Positions 24,665 to 33,324 of a DNA stretch of 48,108 bases are shown here, piece by piece. The notes under the pieces were generated by a model. It was not told the DNA's origin, did no database searches, and worked only from the letters and a program-made list of their open reading frames with translations. A program made the position numbers and the translations under genes. Numbering within the stretch: position 1 is the first letter of the stretch; every line of letters begins with the position of its first letter. Source of the DNA: Clostridiales bacterium (GTDB lineage: Bacteria; Bacillota; Clostridia; Lachnospirales; Lachnospiraceae); NCBI GenBank assembly GCA_029227635.1, contig JAQYAH010000059.1, positions 1-48,108 of the forward strand, written 5' to 3'.

Positions 24665-25630
24665 CTATTTGTTCACCACGTTTTCGGGATTGCCGTCTAT
24701 AAAGGATTTTACATTGCTTACAGTGATGTCCATGATCCGCTGTCTTGCTGCCTGTGCCGCCCAGGAGATATGGGGAGTGATGAGGCAGTTCTTGGCGGTG
24801 AGGAGAGGGTTGTCTCCCTTGATAGGCTCGGTGGATACAACATCCAGGCCGGCTGCGTAAACCTTGCCGCTGTTAAGGGCATCGGCGAGATCCTGCTCAA
24901 CTACCAGCTGTCCACGGCTGTTGTTGATGATGATAACACCATCCTTCATTTTTGCAATGTTGTCCTTGTTGATAATACCTTCGGTAGAAGGGAAAAGAGG
25001 ACAGTGAAGGAAGATCACATCTGACTTGCCAAGGAGGGTGTCAAGGTCTACATAGGTTGCAACTTCTCTTCCTGCATCGGATTCGAAAGCATCATATGCC
25101 AGAACTTCCATGTTCAGAGCATTAAGGATCTTAGCGGTAGACTGTCCGATTCGGCCAAGACCGATGATTCCGGCAGTCTTGCCGTAGAGCTCGATCATGG
25201 GGAAATCCCAGAAGCACCAGTCGTCATTGCTCTCCCAACGGCCGGCTTTTACAGCGGCATCGTGGTGAGCAAAGTGGGAGCAGATCTCAAGGAGAAGACC
25301 AACTGCGTACTGGCCTACGATCTGTGTGCCGTAGGTGGGAACGTTCATAACGGGGATTCCCTTTTCTTTTGCATAGTTGTAGTCAATCACATTGTAGCCT
25401 GTTGCAAGGGCTGCAATTGCCTTTAAGTTGGGGCAGGCATCAATGGTTTCTTTTGAAATAGGAGTCTTGTTTGTGATGGCGATATCGGCGTCACCGATTT
25501 TCTCTCTGATAATGGGGCTTTCTACATAGGAGATTCGGTCATAAACTGTGAGTTCTCCAAGAGAAGCGAGGGCATCCCAGGAAAGATCGCCGGGGTTTTC
25601 TGTATATCCATCTAATACTACGATTTTCAT
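24665..25630 (-). CDS. D-2-hydroxyacid dehydrogenase (hydroxypyruvate reductase-like)
   Basis: A 321-residue NAD-dependent dehydrogenase: GLGRIGQ nucleotide fold (near 155), catalytic Arg in NNSRGQ, Glu in VVSTEP and His in LITPHISW. The family reduces 2-oxoacids to D-2-hydroxyacids. Coupling to glycerate kinase points to hydroxypyruvate/D-glycerate as substrate. AAAGGA precedes the ATG. The aminotransferase gene lies 83 bases upstream on the same strand. Confidence 0.92.
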   Translation of the reverse strand: MKIVVLDGYTENPGDLSWDALASLGELTVYDRISYVESPIIREKIGDADIAITNKTPISKETIDACPNLKAIAALATGYNVIDYNYAKEKGIPVMNVPTYGTQIVGQYAVGLLLEICSHFAHHDAAVKAGRWESNDDWCFWDFPMIELYGKTAGIIGLGRIGQSTAKILNALNMEVLAYDAFESDAGREVATYVDLDTLLGKSDVIFLHCPLFPSTEGIINKDNIAKMKDGVIIINNSRGQLVVEQDLADALNSGKVYAAGLDVVSTEPIKGDNPLLTAKNCLITPHISWAAQAARQRIMDITVSNVKSFIDGNPENVVNK

Positions 25631-25713
25631 GTTTTATATCCTTTCTGATCTGGAGTTTTGCTTTTGTCCCGATTATAACTCAATAGCAGTGCTCATGCAC
25701 CATATTTGGCTTA

Positions 25714-26892
25714 TTAGCGGTTTCTTAGCTCTTCAAAAGCCTTTGACATTCTGTCCATAGCCTCCACGATGCGTTCATAGCTGCAAGCGTAAGAGAGACG
25801 GATGAAGCCTTCACCTTCGGTTCCGAAAGCGGAGCCGGGAACGGTTGCCACATGAGCGTGATCCAGAAGATAGTCGGCAACTTCTGCGGAAGTCATTCCC
25901 AGGGATTTTACATTCACGAAGATGTAGAAGGCACCTTCGGGAACCTTGCAGCTGATGCCTTCCATGGAATTGAGGGATTTAACTGCGTAGTTGCGTCTCT
26001 TCTCATATTCTTTTACCATTGCCTGCACATCAGCTTCCCCTTCTTTCAGGGCAACGACGCCTGCGTCCTGTACGAAAGAAGCAGCACAGGTGTTGATGTA
26101 CTGGTGTACTCTCACAAGACCCTGAATGAGTTCCACGGGAGCAGCGGCATAACCAAGTCTCCAACCGGTCATGGAATAGCACTTGGAGAAACCGTTGAGG
26201 GTGATGGTTCTCTCCTTCATTCCGGGGAGGGAAGCGATGCTTACATGTTTAACTCCGCCGTAGGTAAGCTTCTCGTAGATTTCATCCGCTACAACGAGCA
26301 GGTCGTACTTCTTTGCAATCTCTGCCAGCTTTTCCAGGGTCTCCCGGCTCTGAACTGTGCCGGTGGGGTTACCGGGGGTGTTGATGACCATCATTTTGGT
26401 CTTATCGGTGATCTTGCTTATGATCTCGTCGATGTCGATCTGGAAATCGTTCTCTTCTTTGAGGGTGTAGGTCACGGGTGTTACACCGAAAAAGTTGGGA
26501 ACGTGAATATAGTTGAGCCATACCGGATTGGGAACCAGGACTTCGTCACCGGGGTTGAGAAAAGCAGCCATGGAAGCGTAAGTGCCTTCACCAACACCAA
26601 TAGTGACAAGAATCTCTTCAGGCTTATATTCAACACCGTTCTCTTTTGTGAGTTTCTCGGCGATAGCGGCACGAAGCTCAGGGGTTCCGTAGTTGGAAGT
26701 GTAGAATACCCGGCCCTTTTCCAGGCTGTCATAAGCGGCCTTCTTGATTACTTCAGGGGTGTCAAAGTCAGGACGTCCGATCTCCATGTGGATCACGTCA
26801 CAGCCTTCCTTCTGCATTTTATTTGCACGCTCCATCATTACTCGAATTCCTGAAAAAGGAAGGGCTTCCATTCTGTCAGCGGTATTAAACAT
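25714..26892 (-). CDS. Class I/II PLP aminotransferase
   Basis: A 392-residue fold-type I aminotransferase. The PLP lysine is in GFSKCYSMTGWRLGY, the NTPGNPTG motif is near 170 and the final Arg near SYACS completes the site. The subgroup is aspartate/alanine-type and the amino acid cannot be fixed by eye. Downstream genes (hydroxyacid dehydrogenase and glycerate kinase) make serine a good guess. AGAGGAG precedes the ATG. It starts a new unit after the terminator at 27044-27081; the interval between holds that terminator and an AT-rich promoter region. Confidence 0.9.
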   Translation of the reverse strand: MFNTADRMEALPFSGIRVMMERANKMQKEGCDVIHMEIGRPDFDTPEVIKKAAYDSLEKGRVFYTSNYGTPELRAAIAEKLTKENGVEYKPEEILVTIGVGEGTYASMAAFLNPGDEVLVPNPVWLNYIHVPNFFGVTPVTYTLKEENDFQIDIDEIISKITDKTKMMVINTPGNPTGTVQSRETLEKLAEIAKKYDLLVVADEIYEKLTYGGVKHVSIASLPGMKERTITLNGFSKCYSMTGWRLGYAAAPVELIQGLVRVHQYINTCAASFVQDAGVVALKEGEADVQAMVKEYEKRRNYAVKSLNSMEGISCKVPEGAFYIFVNVKSLGMTSAEVADYLLDHAHVATVPGSAFGTEGEGFIRLSYACSYERIVEAMDRMSKAFEELRNR

Positions 26893-27043
26893 ATTATTAT
26901 TCTCCTCTCAGTATTAGGCTATATTTGCTTTCTTTTGTATAATTATAAGTCCAAAAAAACATAGAGTAAAATGAATTAATTCTATCTAAATTATTAATGC
27001 TGATTATATTTAAGACCCTGCCGTGGCTCCTCGCTTCTACAAA

Positions 27044-27081
27044 AAACACAGCGGACCCGGCGAACCGAGCCCACTGTGTTT
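27044..27081 (-). terminator. Terminator after symporter gene
   Basis: AAACACAG (27044-27051) pairs with CTGTGTTT (27074-27081) with further GC pairs inside. Read on the minus strand it ends in a T-run and lies about 40 bases after the symporter stop. Confidence 0.8.
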
Positions 27082-27119
27082 GTGTGAAAATGAAGATTAA
27101 AGGATATCGAAACTTGTTT

Positions 27120-28469
27120 TTATGAGTTGTAAACGTCTTTGTCCAGCTGTCCTTCTGATGCGTTTACGATTACGTTAACGGCAGCATCACCGATTACGTT
27201 AAGAGGAAGGAGTGACATTTCAACAGGACGGTTGATAGCAACAACAAGTGCGTAGCCAAGGAGGCAGAGATCTGAAGTCCAGCCCATTCCTGAGAGAACT
27301 GTGAAGATCATTGTTGTGCCTGCGATAGGAATAGCAGGGGTTCCGGCTGCAGCACAGATAGAAAGGAGTGCCATGATGATCATTTTGCCGGGAGTTACGT
27401 TGATGCCTGCAGCAGTAGCAATGAAAGTAACTGCGAACATGTGCATCATTGTGGTACCGTTCATATTGATAGTCATACCTGTAGGAAGTACGAAGCTTGT
27501 GATCTCCTTTGAGCAACCAAGTTCATTGAGGCAGGTGTTGGTGTTGAGGGGTAATGTAGCAGCGGAGCTGTTTACAGAGAATCCGAAAACACCGACTTTT
27601 GCCATCTTCTTGAGGAACTTTGCGGGGTTGAGACCGGTTGTCACGAAGATGCCCACAGGATAGAGTACGCAGCAGGTGATGAGAAGAGTAGCCATTGCAG
27701 CGATGATGTAGGCAGCAGCGGGCTTTAAGTACTCAGCACCGTAGATAGCGAAAGTTCTGGAAACAAGGCAGAAGATAGAGATGGGACCTACCTTGTTGAT
27801 GAGGAAGTTGAGGTACATCTGGATTACTTCGTTAGCACTCTCAAAAACCTTTTTGAGGGCAGCAGCCTTTTCACCCAGAGCATTCATGCAGATGCCGATT
27901 ACTACTGCGGTGAATACAACAGCGAGGATGCTGTTATTTGTGCTGAAAGCGGAAGTGATGTTGTTGGGAACTGCGTTTACAATAACTCCCAGAGGGTTAA
28001 AGGCTTCAATTGTGCTTGCTTCTCCGAGGCCGTCAGCAACAAGAGTTACGTTGAAAAGGCCAAGAGACTTGATAATGTAAGCAACTGCGCAGGCGATCGC
28101 TGCACCTACAACATAGAATCCGAAGAATCCGAGAAGGGATTTGCCAGCGATACGTCCGAGTTTTGTGGAGTTAGAGATGCTGCAGAGAGCAAGGCTCAGG
28201 GACACAAGAACCAGGGGAACGATTGCAGCCTGAAGACCCTTCATGAAGATCTGGCCAATGATGTAGAAGATACCGATGGCTTTTACGCCGTCTGCGGTGG
28301 TGATATCCTGGAAAAGGATACTGTTGATGGTTGCCCAGGTGGCTTCTCCGCCGTTGTTAAGAAGGTTCTGGCGAATCATCATGAAGATGAGACCTACGAT
28401 AATTCCTCCCACGAGGGAAAAGATCATCTTCTGAGCTATGGATCTCTCTTTTTTCTTGGTTTTTTCCAT
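27120..28469 (-). CDS. Dicarboxylate/amino acid:cation symporter (DAACS/SstT-like)
   Basis: A 449-residue membrane transporter of the glutamate/serine symporter fold. The HP1/TM7 motifs are present: NSSAATLPLNTN, TGMTINMNGTTMMH, and GTPAIPIAGT in HP2. It is likely to import a serine, threonine, dicarboxylate or related amino acid with sodium. I chose ATG 28469, preceded by GGGAGAG, rather than a start 54 bases further upstream. It is the last gene of the first pxp operon, 54 bases after pxpA. Confidence 0.88.
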   Translation of the reverse strand: MEKTKKKERSIAQKMIFSLVGGIIVGLIFMMIRQNLLNNGGEATWATINSILFQDITTADGVKAIGIFYIIGQIFMKGLQAAIVPLVLVSLSLALCSISNSTKLGRIAGKSLLGFFGFYVVGAAIACAVAYIIKSLGLFNVTLVADGLGEASTIEAFNPLGVIVNAVPNNITSAFSTNNSILAVVFTAVVIGICMNALGEKAAALKKVFESANEVIQMYLNFLINKVGPISIFCLVSRTFAIYGAEYLKPAAAYIIAAMATLLITCCVLYPVGIFVTTGLNPAKFLKKMAKVGVFGFSVNSSAATLPLNTNTCLNELGCSKEITSFVLPTGMTINMNGTTMMHMFAVTFIATAAGINVTPGKMIIMALLSICAAAGTPAIPIAGTTMIFTVLSGMGWTSDLCLLGYALVVAINRPVEMSLLPLNVIGDAAVNVIVNASEGQLDKDVYNS

Positions 28470-28523
28470 TTTTTTCTCTCCCAAATTGTTATGTTTATGT
28501 GTGGCATTTATATTGGTCCGCAC

Positions 28524-29282
28524 CTATCTGAAAGTGCGGATCTCAATTCCTTCTTTTTTGAACTCCTCGGTGATCTTTTTTACGAAAGCGATCGCCTTGG
28601 GTCCGTCACCGTGAACACAGAGGGTGTCTCCCTTGATGTCCAGGTCTTTGCCGCTGTGGCCGTAAACCTTGCCTTCCTTGATCATGCGGATACAGCGCTT
28701 GATAGCGATGTCCTCGTCGGTGATCATGGAACCCTCGAGCTTTCTTGCCCTGAGAGAAAGGTCATCCTCGTATGCTCTGTCAGCAAAGATCTCGCAGGCG
28801 GTGCGAAGTCCGATCTTCTCTGCCTCCTCGCCGAGAACTGCACCTGCACAGTAGTAGATGATGATCTCGGGATCGATCTCATAACATGCTTCACAGATGG
28901 CTCTTGCAAGCTGTCTGTCGTTCTGGCACATGTTGCCCATAGCACCGTGAGGAGCTACGTGATGGATCTTTGTGCCGTAGCTTGTGGTGAAAGCAGAAAG
29001 GGCACCGATCTGGTACTTAACGTAGTTTTTTGCTTCGTCAAAGGAAAGGAACATTTTCCGACGGCCGAAGCCAAGAAGGTCGGGATAGCTGGGGTGTGCT
29101 CCAACGGCGATTCCCCTTTCAGCAGCCATTCTGACTACATTGTCCATTACCATGGGATCTCCGGCATGCCAACCGCAGGCTACATTGGCTGCAGTCACAT
29201 ACTTGAGGATCTCTGCGTCATCTCCAAGTTTGTATGCTCCAAAGCTCTCGCCGATGTCGCTGTTAAGATCTACGTAATACAT
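28524..29282 (-). CDS. pxpA: LamB/YcsF family 5-oxoprolinase subunit A, copy 1
   Basis: A 252-residue LamB/YcsF protein (DLNSDIGESFG, VACGWHAGDP, GAHPSYPDLLGFGRR). In PxpABC the complex opens 5-oxoproline to glutamate with ATP. The conserved PHGALYN motif reads PHGAMGN here, and the Lys before it (HVKPHG) is Ala (HVAPHG), unlike copy 2 at 41265. A changed substrate is possible. GGAGG lies ahead of the ATG. It follows pxpC by 61 bases and precedes the symporter. Confidence 0.88.
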   Translation of the reverse strand: MYYVDLNSDIGESFGAYKLGDDAEILKYVTAANVACGWHAGDPMVMDNVVRMAAERGIAVGAHPSYPDLLGFGRRKMFLSFDEAKNYVKYQIGALSAFTTSYGTKIHHVAPHGAMGNMCQNDRQLARAICEACYEIDPEIIIYYCAGAVLGEEAEKIGLRTACEIFADRAYEDDLSLRARKLEGSMITDEDIAIKRCIRMIKEGKVYGHSGKDLDIKGDTLCVHGDGPKAIAFVKKITEEFKKEGIEIRTFR

Positions 29283-29343
29283 ATTTTTTCCTCCTTAAAA
29301 AGAGTATTTCAGGCGGAGAGTACTCCGCGTTAATGATTCAAAA

Positions 29344-30294
29344 TCAGGGGTTCATGGATTTTTCCAGGGCATCCATCTCCGAGAGTTCCCGGATATAGAG
29401 CTCATGAGCCAGCTCCATGCTCACATTCACGAAACGGATCCACATTCCCGGCTTCGCCTGTGCTACCTTGGGAAGATCCACGGTGATTACCGTTCCGATC
29501 TTTGTGTAGCCGCCAACGGTCTGTCGATCTGCCATCATGATGAAGGGCTGACCGGTGGTGGGAACCTGTATGGATCCGAAAGCGATGCCGTCGCTGATAA
29601 TGTTTCCGTCCTTTATGTGCTTTATGGGGACTTCCCTCTCCAGGCGGTAACCCTGTCTGTCACACTCGTTAGCCACCTTGGAGCTGAACCAGAAGAGTTT
29701 TTTCTGTTCTTCCTCAGAAAATGCATCGTCCTGAGGGCCGAGGACCACTCGAACTGACACCTCCTTGGTGGGGTAGACGGGGAGGGGAACCCATCTTTTT
29801 TCAAAATCGGGAAGGTCCGCTTTGGGAGCAGTAAATCCGATGTAATCGTCCTTTTTTAAGGCTCTGCCCTCGAAGCCTCCAAGTTTTTTGGATGCCAGGG
29901 TGGATTTTGATTCCATGATAAGAGGAATGTCCAGGCCTCCGGCAAAAGCAATATAACCCCGGCAGCCTCCTCCGGTGGCAAAACCAAATTTAAGCACGTC
30001 CCCGGCGTGAACCCTAACTGCCCGGTATCGGGGAATGGGGCTGCCGTTCAGGCTTGGTTGGATCTCTCCTCCTGTGATAGCGATGACGGTGTCCTCGTCA
30101 AATTCCAGGTCGGGACCCTTGAAGGTGAACTCTAAGGATCCTTCACCTCTTTTGTTGCCAACTAGAATATTTCCAATATGAAAAGCTCTGGCGTCCATGG
30201 GTCCGGAAGGGGTGACGCCGAACTGCTGATAACCGAATCTTCCTTCATCCTGAACCGTAGTGAGCGGTCCCGGATCTTTTACAAGAATTCCCAT
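29344..30294 (-). CDS. pxpC: 5-oxoprolinase subunit C (KipA/AHS2), copy 1
   Basis: A 316-residue KipA/AHS2-family protein with the usual motifs: GPLTTVQDEGRFGYQ near the start, SGPMD, AITGG, RGYIAFAGGLD, VVLGPQDD and ADRQTVGGYTKI. It forms the catalytic pair with PxpB; the fold is shared with the carboxyltransferase half of urea carboxylase. AGGTCAG or similar precedes the ATG; it starts ten bases after the pxpB stop, so the two are one unit. Confidence 0.92.
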   Translation of the reverse strand: MGILVKDPGPLTTVQDEGRFGYQQFGVTPSGPMDARAFHIGNILVGNKRGEGSLEFTFKGPDLEFDEDTVIAITGGEIQPSLNGSPIPRYRAVRVHAGDVLKFGFATGGGCRGYIAFAGGLDIPLIMESKSTLASKKLGGFEGRALKKDDYIGFTAPKADLPDFEKRWVPLPVYPTKEVSVRVVLGPQDDAFSEEEQKKLFWFSSKVANECDRQGYRLEREVPIKHIKDGNIISDGIAFGSIQVPTTGQPFIMMADRQTVGGYTKIGTVITVDLPKVAQAKPGMWIRFVNVSMELAHELYIRELSEMDALEKSMNP

Positions 30295-30304
30295 TGCTGA
30301 CCTC

Positions 30305-31024
30305 CTATTCCTCGATCACTTTTACTTTGTAGGTCCCTGCCTCATCGGCACGGCGGATCTCCCGGTACTCTTTTTCGGTTACGGGAATGTAGCGGATCCA
30401 TTCACCGGCGTGTACAAGGAAGGGATCCTCCTTGCGGTAATCGCATATGGTGAGAGGTGTGGAGCCGATAATGTTCCAGCCACAAGGCTGTTCAAAAGGA
30501 ATCAGGTCCGAAAGGTTTAACTGAACTACCACTGAACCTCCGGGAATCTTTACTCTGGCGGTGTCCCGTCTCTTGAAGGAGAAAGGCTCCTCAAATCTTG
30601 CGGAGTAGGGATGGCCGGGGGCGAAGCCCAGCATATAAACGTAATAATCGTGGGTAGAGTGTTTGCGAATGACTTCCTCCACGGTGGTGCCTTCCAGTTC
30701 GGCACAGAGCTCCAGGTCGGGTCCCAGTTCTCCTCCGTAGAGGATGGGAACTTCCCGGATGATCTTCTTTGTTTCCCCGATATCGGACATATTCTCCGCC
30801 CGATTCATGATCTCTTCTTCAAGTTTAAGGAGAGAGATCACCGAGGGATCGTAGTGGATCATCAGGGATGCGTAGGTGGGAACCATCTCCCGAACTCCGG
30901 GGATGGGGGATTTTTTGATAGCTTCCAAAAGCATGAGAACCTTGCGGTTCACCTCCAGGGAGATCTCACTGCCCATCTGAACTGAGACAGCCTGATCGCC
31001 GGACATCAGTATTTTTATATCCAT
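30305..31024 (-). CDS. pxpB: 5-oxoprolinase subunit B (KipI/AHS1), divergent copy 1
   Basis: A 239-residue KipI/AHS1-family protein. The general frame is kept (ILYGGELGPDLE, YMLGFAPG, KIPGGSV, GWNIIGSTPL), but the family's signature is lost: copy 2 has GFCYLGGLD and GGSQTGIYP, while here these read GHPYSARFE and QLNLSDLIP. This marks it as a divergent paralog. ATG 31024 follows AGGAGGT; an upstream in-frame start is poorer. It heads the operon pxpB-pxpC-pxpA-symporter, with an operator-like palindrome 97 bases upstream. Confidence 0.88.
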   Translation of the reverse strand: MDIKILMSGDQAVSVQMGSEISLEVNRKVLMLLEAIKKSPIPGVREMVPTYASLMIHYDPSVISLLKLEEEIMNRAENMSDIGETKKIIREVPILYGGELGPDLELCAELEGTTVEEVIRKHSTHDYYVYMLGFAPGHPYSARFEEPFSFKRRDTARVKIPGGSVVVQLNLSDLIPFEQPCGWNIIGSTPLTICDYRKEDPFLVHAGEWIRYIPVTEKEYREIRRADEAGTYKVKVIEE

Positions 31025-31120
31025 CCGTTTTACCTCCTGGGTCGTAGTAAATATATACAATAAATGTAAAAAATTACGCTTGTGTTTGATGATTTTTACT
31101 AGGCTTGTTTGAGTCTGGTA

Positions 31121-31146
31121 TTAATGTATCATAATCAATACATTAA
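31121..31146 (-). promoter_or_regulatory. Perfect palindrome upstream of pxp operon 1
   Basis: TTAATGTAT (31121-31129) and ATACATTAA (31138-31146) are perfect 9-base arms with an 8-base spacer, matching the T-N11-A layout of LysR-type sites. The LysR gene ends 100 bases away. Likely operator for the pxp operon. Confidence 0.55.
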
Positions 31147-31210
31147 GAAAAATAGATTATTTATTTATGAATAATTAACATTTTTAATATTATTGTAATT
31201 GGAGTAACAA

Positions 31211-31236
31211 AAAAGAACCTCGCTTGCGAGATTCTC
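31211..31236 (-). terminator. Terminator after LysR gene
   Basis: On the minus strand AGAATCTCGC pairs with GCGAGGTTCT around a four-base loop, followed by TTTTTTG. It lies directly after the LysR stop. Confidence 0.8.
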
Positions 31237-31244
31237 TTTGCAGC

Positions 31245-32195
31245 TTATTCAAGGAAAAACTCCCTTTTTGTAATGTCTGTATAGCGATCCATATAGCTGT
31301 CAAGACCGCTTTCTGTAAAGTATCGGCTAATGTAGTCTTCAAAGACCCTGAGGGTGTTCAACTTGGCATCATTGATGTCTTTATGTCTTATTATGTAGGT
31401 GATTCGCTCAGGGGGCTTCTTCCTGTCACCTATCTCGCTGACAAAGACATCCTGATCCTGTTTCAGCCGGTTGACCACAGTTACCGGGGCTACGGCCCAC
31501 TTACCCTTCTCCTTCAAAAATTCTGAGAAAAGGGAGTAGGTATCCACCTCCAGAGTGCTGCGTCGGCCCGTGGAGATCATCTGCTCGTGCCAAATCTGGT
31601 AGTTGGTCTCCCAGATAAATGTTACCTCATTGTCCGGATCAAGGCTCGTCACATTGAGACAATTCTCCCTGATTGCGCTGCTTGGCTCCTGGACTATGTA
31701 CATCTTCTCCCGAAGAACCGGTTCAGAGATTATGTTCTTAAAATGAAGGTGGTGATAGACAAAGCCCACATCGATAGTGTGGTTCTCCAAAAGCTCATAG
31801 AGCACATTGGAATAGTGGGTGGAGATATTGAGTTTGAGATCCAGGGAGGACTGATGAGTGATGTACCGGTACACATCCCGTAAAATACAGCTGTTCAGTG
31901 TATCGGTGCTTCCTATGGACAGGAACATTTCCTCGCCGGAACTCTTAAGGAGCATAGTCTCCTTCATGAGGGAGAGCCAGCGCTGGGCAATGGGGATAAA
32001 CTCTTCCCCTTTGTTGGTGAGCTCCACTTTCTTGTAGCCCTTCTTTCGAATCATCAGGGATACACCCAGTTCTTCCTCCAAAAGCTTGAGACGGTGGCTG
32101 ACAGTGGGCTGAGAGACAAAAAGATTCTCGGCGGTCTTTGTAATACTTTGGGTCTTAACCAGCATGAGAAAAGTTTCAATATCGGCTTGGTTCAT
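31245..32195 (-). CDS. LysR family transcriptional regulator
   Basis: A 316-residue LysR protein: N-terminal winged helix-turn-helix (SITKTAENLFVSQPTVSHRL, residues 18-37) and a periplasmic-binding-like effector domain (about 90-300). GGAGG is near the ATG. It lies between pxp operon 1 and the divergent RraA-family gene, so it probably controls both, responding to an organic or amino acid. Palindromes at 31121-31146 and 32262-32300 are candidate sites. Confidence 0.9.
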   Translation of the reverse strand: MNQADIETFLMLVKTQSITKTAENLFVSQPTVSHRLKLLEEELGVSLMIRKKGYKKVELTNKGEEFIPIAQRWLSLMKETMLLKSSGEEMFLSIGSTDTLNSCILRDVYRYITHQSSLDLKLNISTHYSNVLYELLENHTIDVGFVYHHLHFKNIISEPVLREKMYIVQEPSSAIRENCLNVTSLDPDNEVTFIWETNYQIWHEQMISTGRRSTLEVDTYSLFSEFLKEKGKWAVAPVTVVNRLKQDQDVFVSEIGDRKKPPERITYIIRHKDINDAKLNTLRVFEDYISRYFTESGLDSYMDRYTDITKREFFLE

Positions 32196-32261
32196 AGTAG
32201 GCCTCCTGAAATAGGTATGGACTTTTCTTTCTTATCTTAAAGGCATTATACCATAAAATAT

Positions 32262-32300
32262 AAAAATGATTAATTTAATTAAATAAATTTATTCATTTTT
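32262..32300. promoter_or_regulatory. Inverted repeat between LysR and RraA-like genes
   Basis: AAAAATGA (32262-32269) and TCATTTTT (32293-32300) are perfect arms enclosing a very AT-rich stretch in the divergent promoter region. Could be a regulator site; AT-richness makes chance pairing possible. Confidence 0.3.
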
Positions 32301-32358
32301 CAGAATAATTACTCTGTGTTATATTGAGTTCAACAGATAAATACGGAGGGCAAACAAT

Positions 32359-33051
32359 ATGTTCGATATAATTAAACATTACGATAAGGTTTCACCTGAA
32401 CTTGTAGAGAAGTTCTCAAAGTTTGAAGAGAGCGCATCTATCCATGAGAGCATGGGAAGAAAGGGTGCAATGGGAGGAAAAATTCACCCCGTATGGCCCG
32501 GTTCAAGAATCTGTGGCGTTGCCATGACAGTTGAAGCAAGACCTGGTGACAATGTAATCATTCACAAGGCTATTGATATGTTAAAGCCCGGCGATGTGCT
32601 TATGATCGCTTACTCCGGCGACACCCGTACCGGCGGTATGTGGGGCGGAATGATGAGTGCTTCCGCTCAGGCAAAAGGAGCTGTGGGTATGATCACAGAC
32701 GGAGCGGTAAGAGATACTATGCTCATGAAGGAGCTGGATTTCCCTGTGTTTTCTCAGGCAATCAATGTAGTAGGAACAACTAAGGCCTTCAAGGGAACCA
32801 TCAATCATCCCGTGACAATGTGCGGTGTTACCGTAAGACCCGGCGACCTGGTATTTGCGGACAACGACGATGTGGTTGTTGTTCCCAAGGAGATTGCACA
32901 GGAAGTATATGACATAACACTTGCAAGAGAGCTTAAGGAAGAGAAGCTTCTTCAGAGAATTAAGAACCACGAGGGAACCACCTACGATCTTTCCGGCTTT
33001 AACAAGATCGTGGAAAGCCTCGGACTTACAGAAGAGCCGGACGAGATTTAG
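32359..33051 (+). CDS. RraA-family aldolase/decarboxylase
   Basis: A 230-residue RraA-like protein. The motif GAVGMITDGAVRDTM contains the Arg-Asp pair that binds metal and substrate in 4-hydroxy-4-methyl-2-oxoglutarate aldolases and oxaloacetate decarboxylases. In these enzymes a 4-hydroxy-2-oxo acid is split to pyruvate or oxaloacetate is decarboxylated. Length and an intact site argue for an enzyme and not an RNase E inhibitor. GGAGGG precedes the ATG. It is divergent from the LysR gene, which probably controls it. Confidence 0.85.
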   Translation: MFDIIKHYDKVSPELVEKFSKFEESASIHESMGRKGAMGGKIHPVWPGSRICGVAMTVEARPGDNVIIHKAIDMLKPGDVLMIAYSGDTRTGGMWGGMMSASAQAKGAVGMITDGAVRDTMLMKELDFPVFSQAINVVGTTKAFKGTINHPVTMCGVTVRPGDLVFADNDDVVVVPKEIAQEVYDITLARELKEEKLLQRIKNHEGTTYDLSGFNKIVESLGLTEEPDEI

Positions 33052-33087
33052 AGAATTGTACTTGAGATTAAGATAGATACCCCCTCA

Positions 33088-33125
33088 GACGCCGACATTA
33101 TCCTTTTTGTCGGCGTCATTTTGTT
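33088..33125 (+). terminator. Terminator after RraA-family gene
   Basis: GACGCCGAC (33088-33096) pairs with GTCGGCGTC (33109-33117), followed by ATTTTGTT. The next 200 bases hold only the WYL operator region. Confidence 0.85.
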
Positions 33126-33276
33126 ATGTCTGTCAATATATGCTTTTCCCGGATTTGCAAGGGTTTTGTGAAAAAAAGTAAAGAGTTAGCTAAAAAACTG
33201 AGCATCTGACAACAAGCGGCCATTAACAGCTTGAGAAATAAGAATAATAAGCCTACAATAAAACCAAGTTTTTAGG

Positions 33277-33302
33277 ATATTCTTAAGAATATTACTATTC
33301 TT
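33277..33302 (+). promoter_or_regulatory. Nested palindromes upstream of WYL regulator
   Basis: ATATTCTTAAGAATAT (33277-33292) is a perfect 16-base palindrome. Its right arm AAGAATA also pairs with TATTCTT at 33296-33302 across four bases. Three half-sites in 26 bases just before the start suggest autoregulation. Confidence 0.5.
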
Positions 33303-33324
33303 GGCAGATGTGGGACACTTTTCT

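Noticed and set aside
25852-26853. Plus-strand open frame of 333 codons opposite the aminotransferase
   Set aside because: The aminotransferase on the minus strand has every catalytic motif; the plus frame has none.
30305-31024. KipI-type inhibitor of a sporulation kinase
   Set aside because: KipI is a family relative, but the gene sits in a pxpB-pxpC-pxpA set, which points to metabolism.
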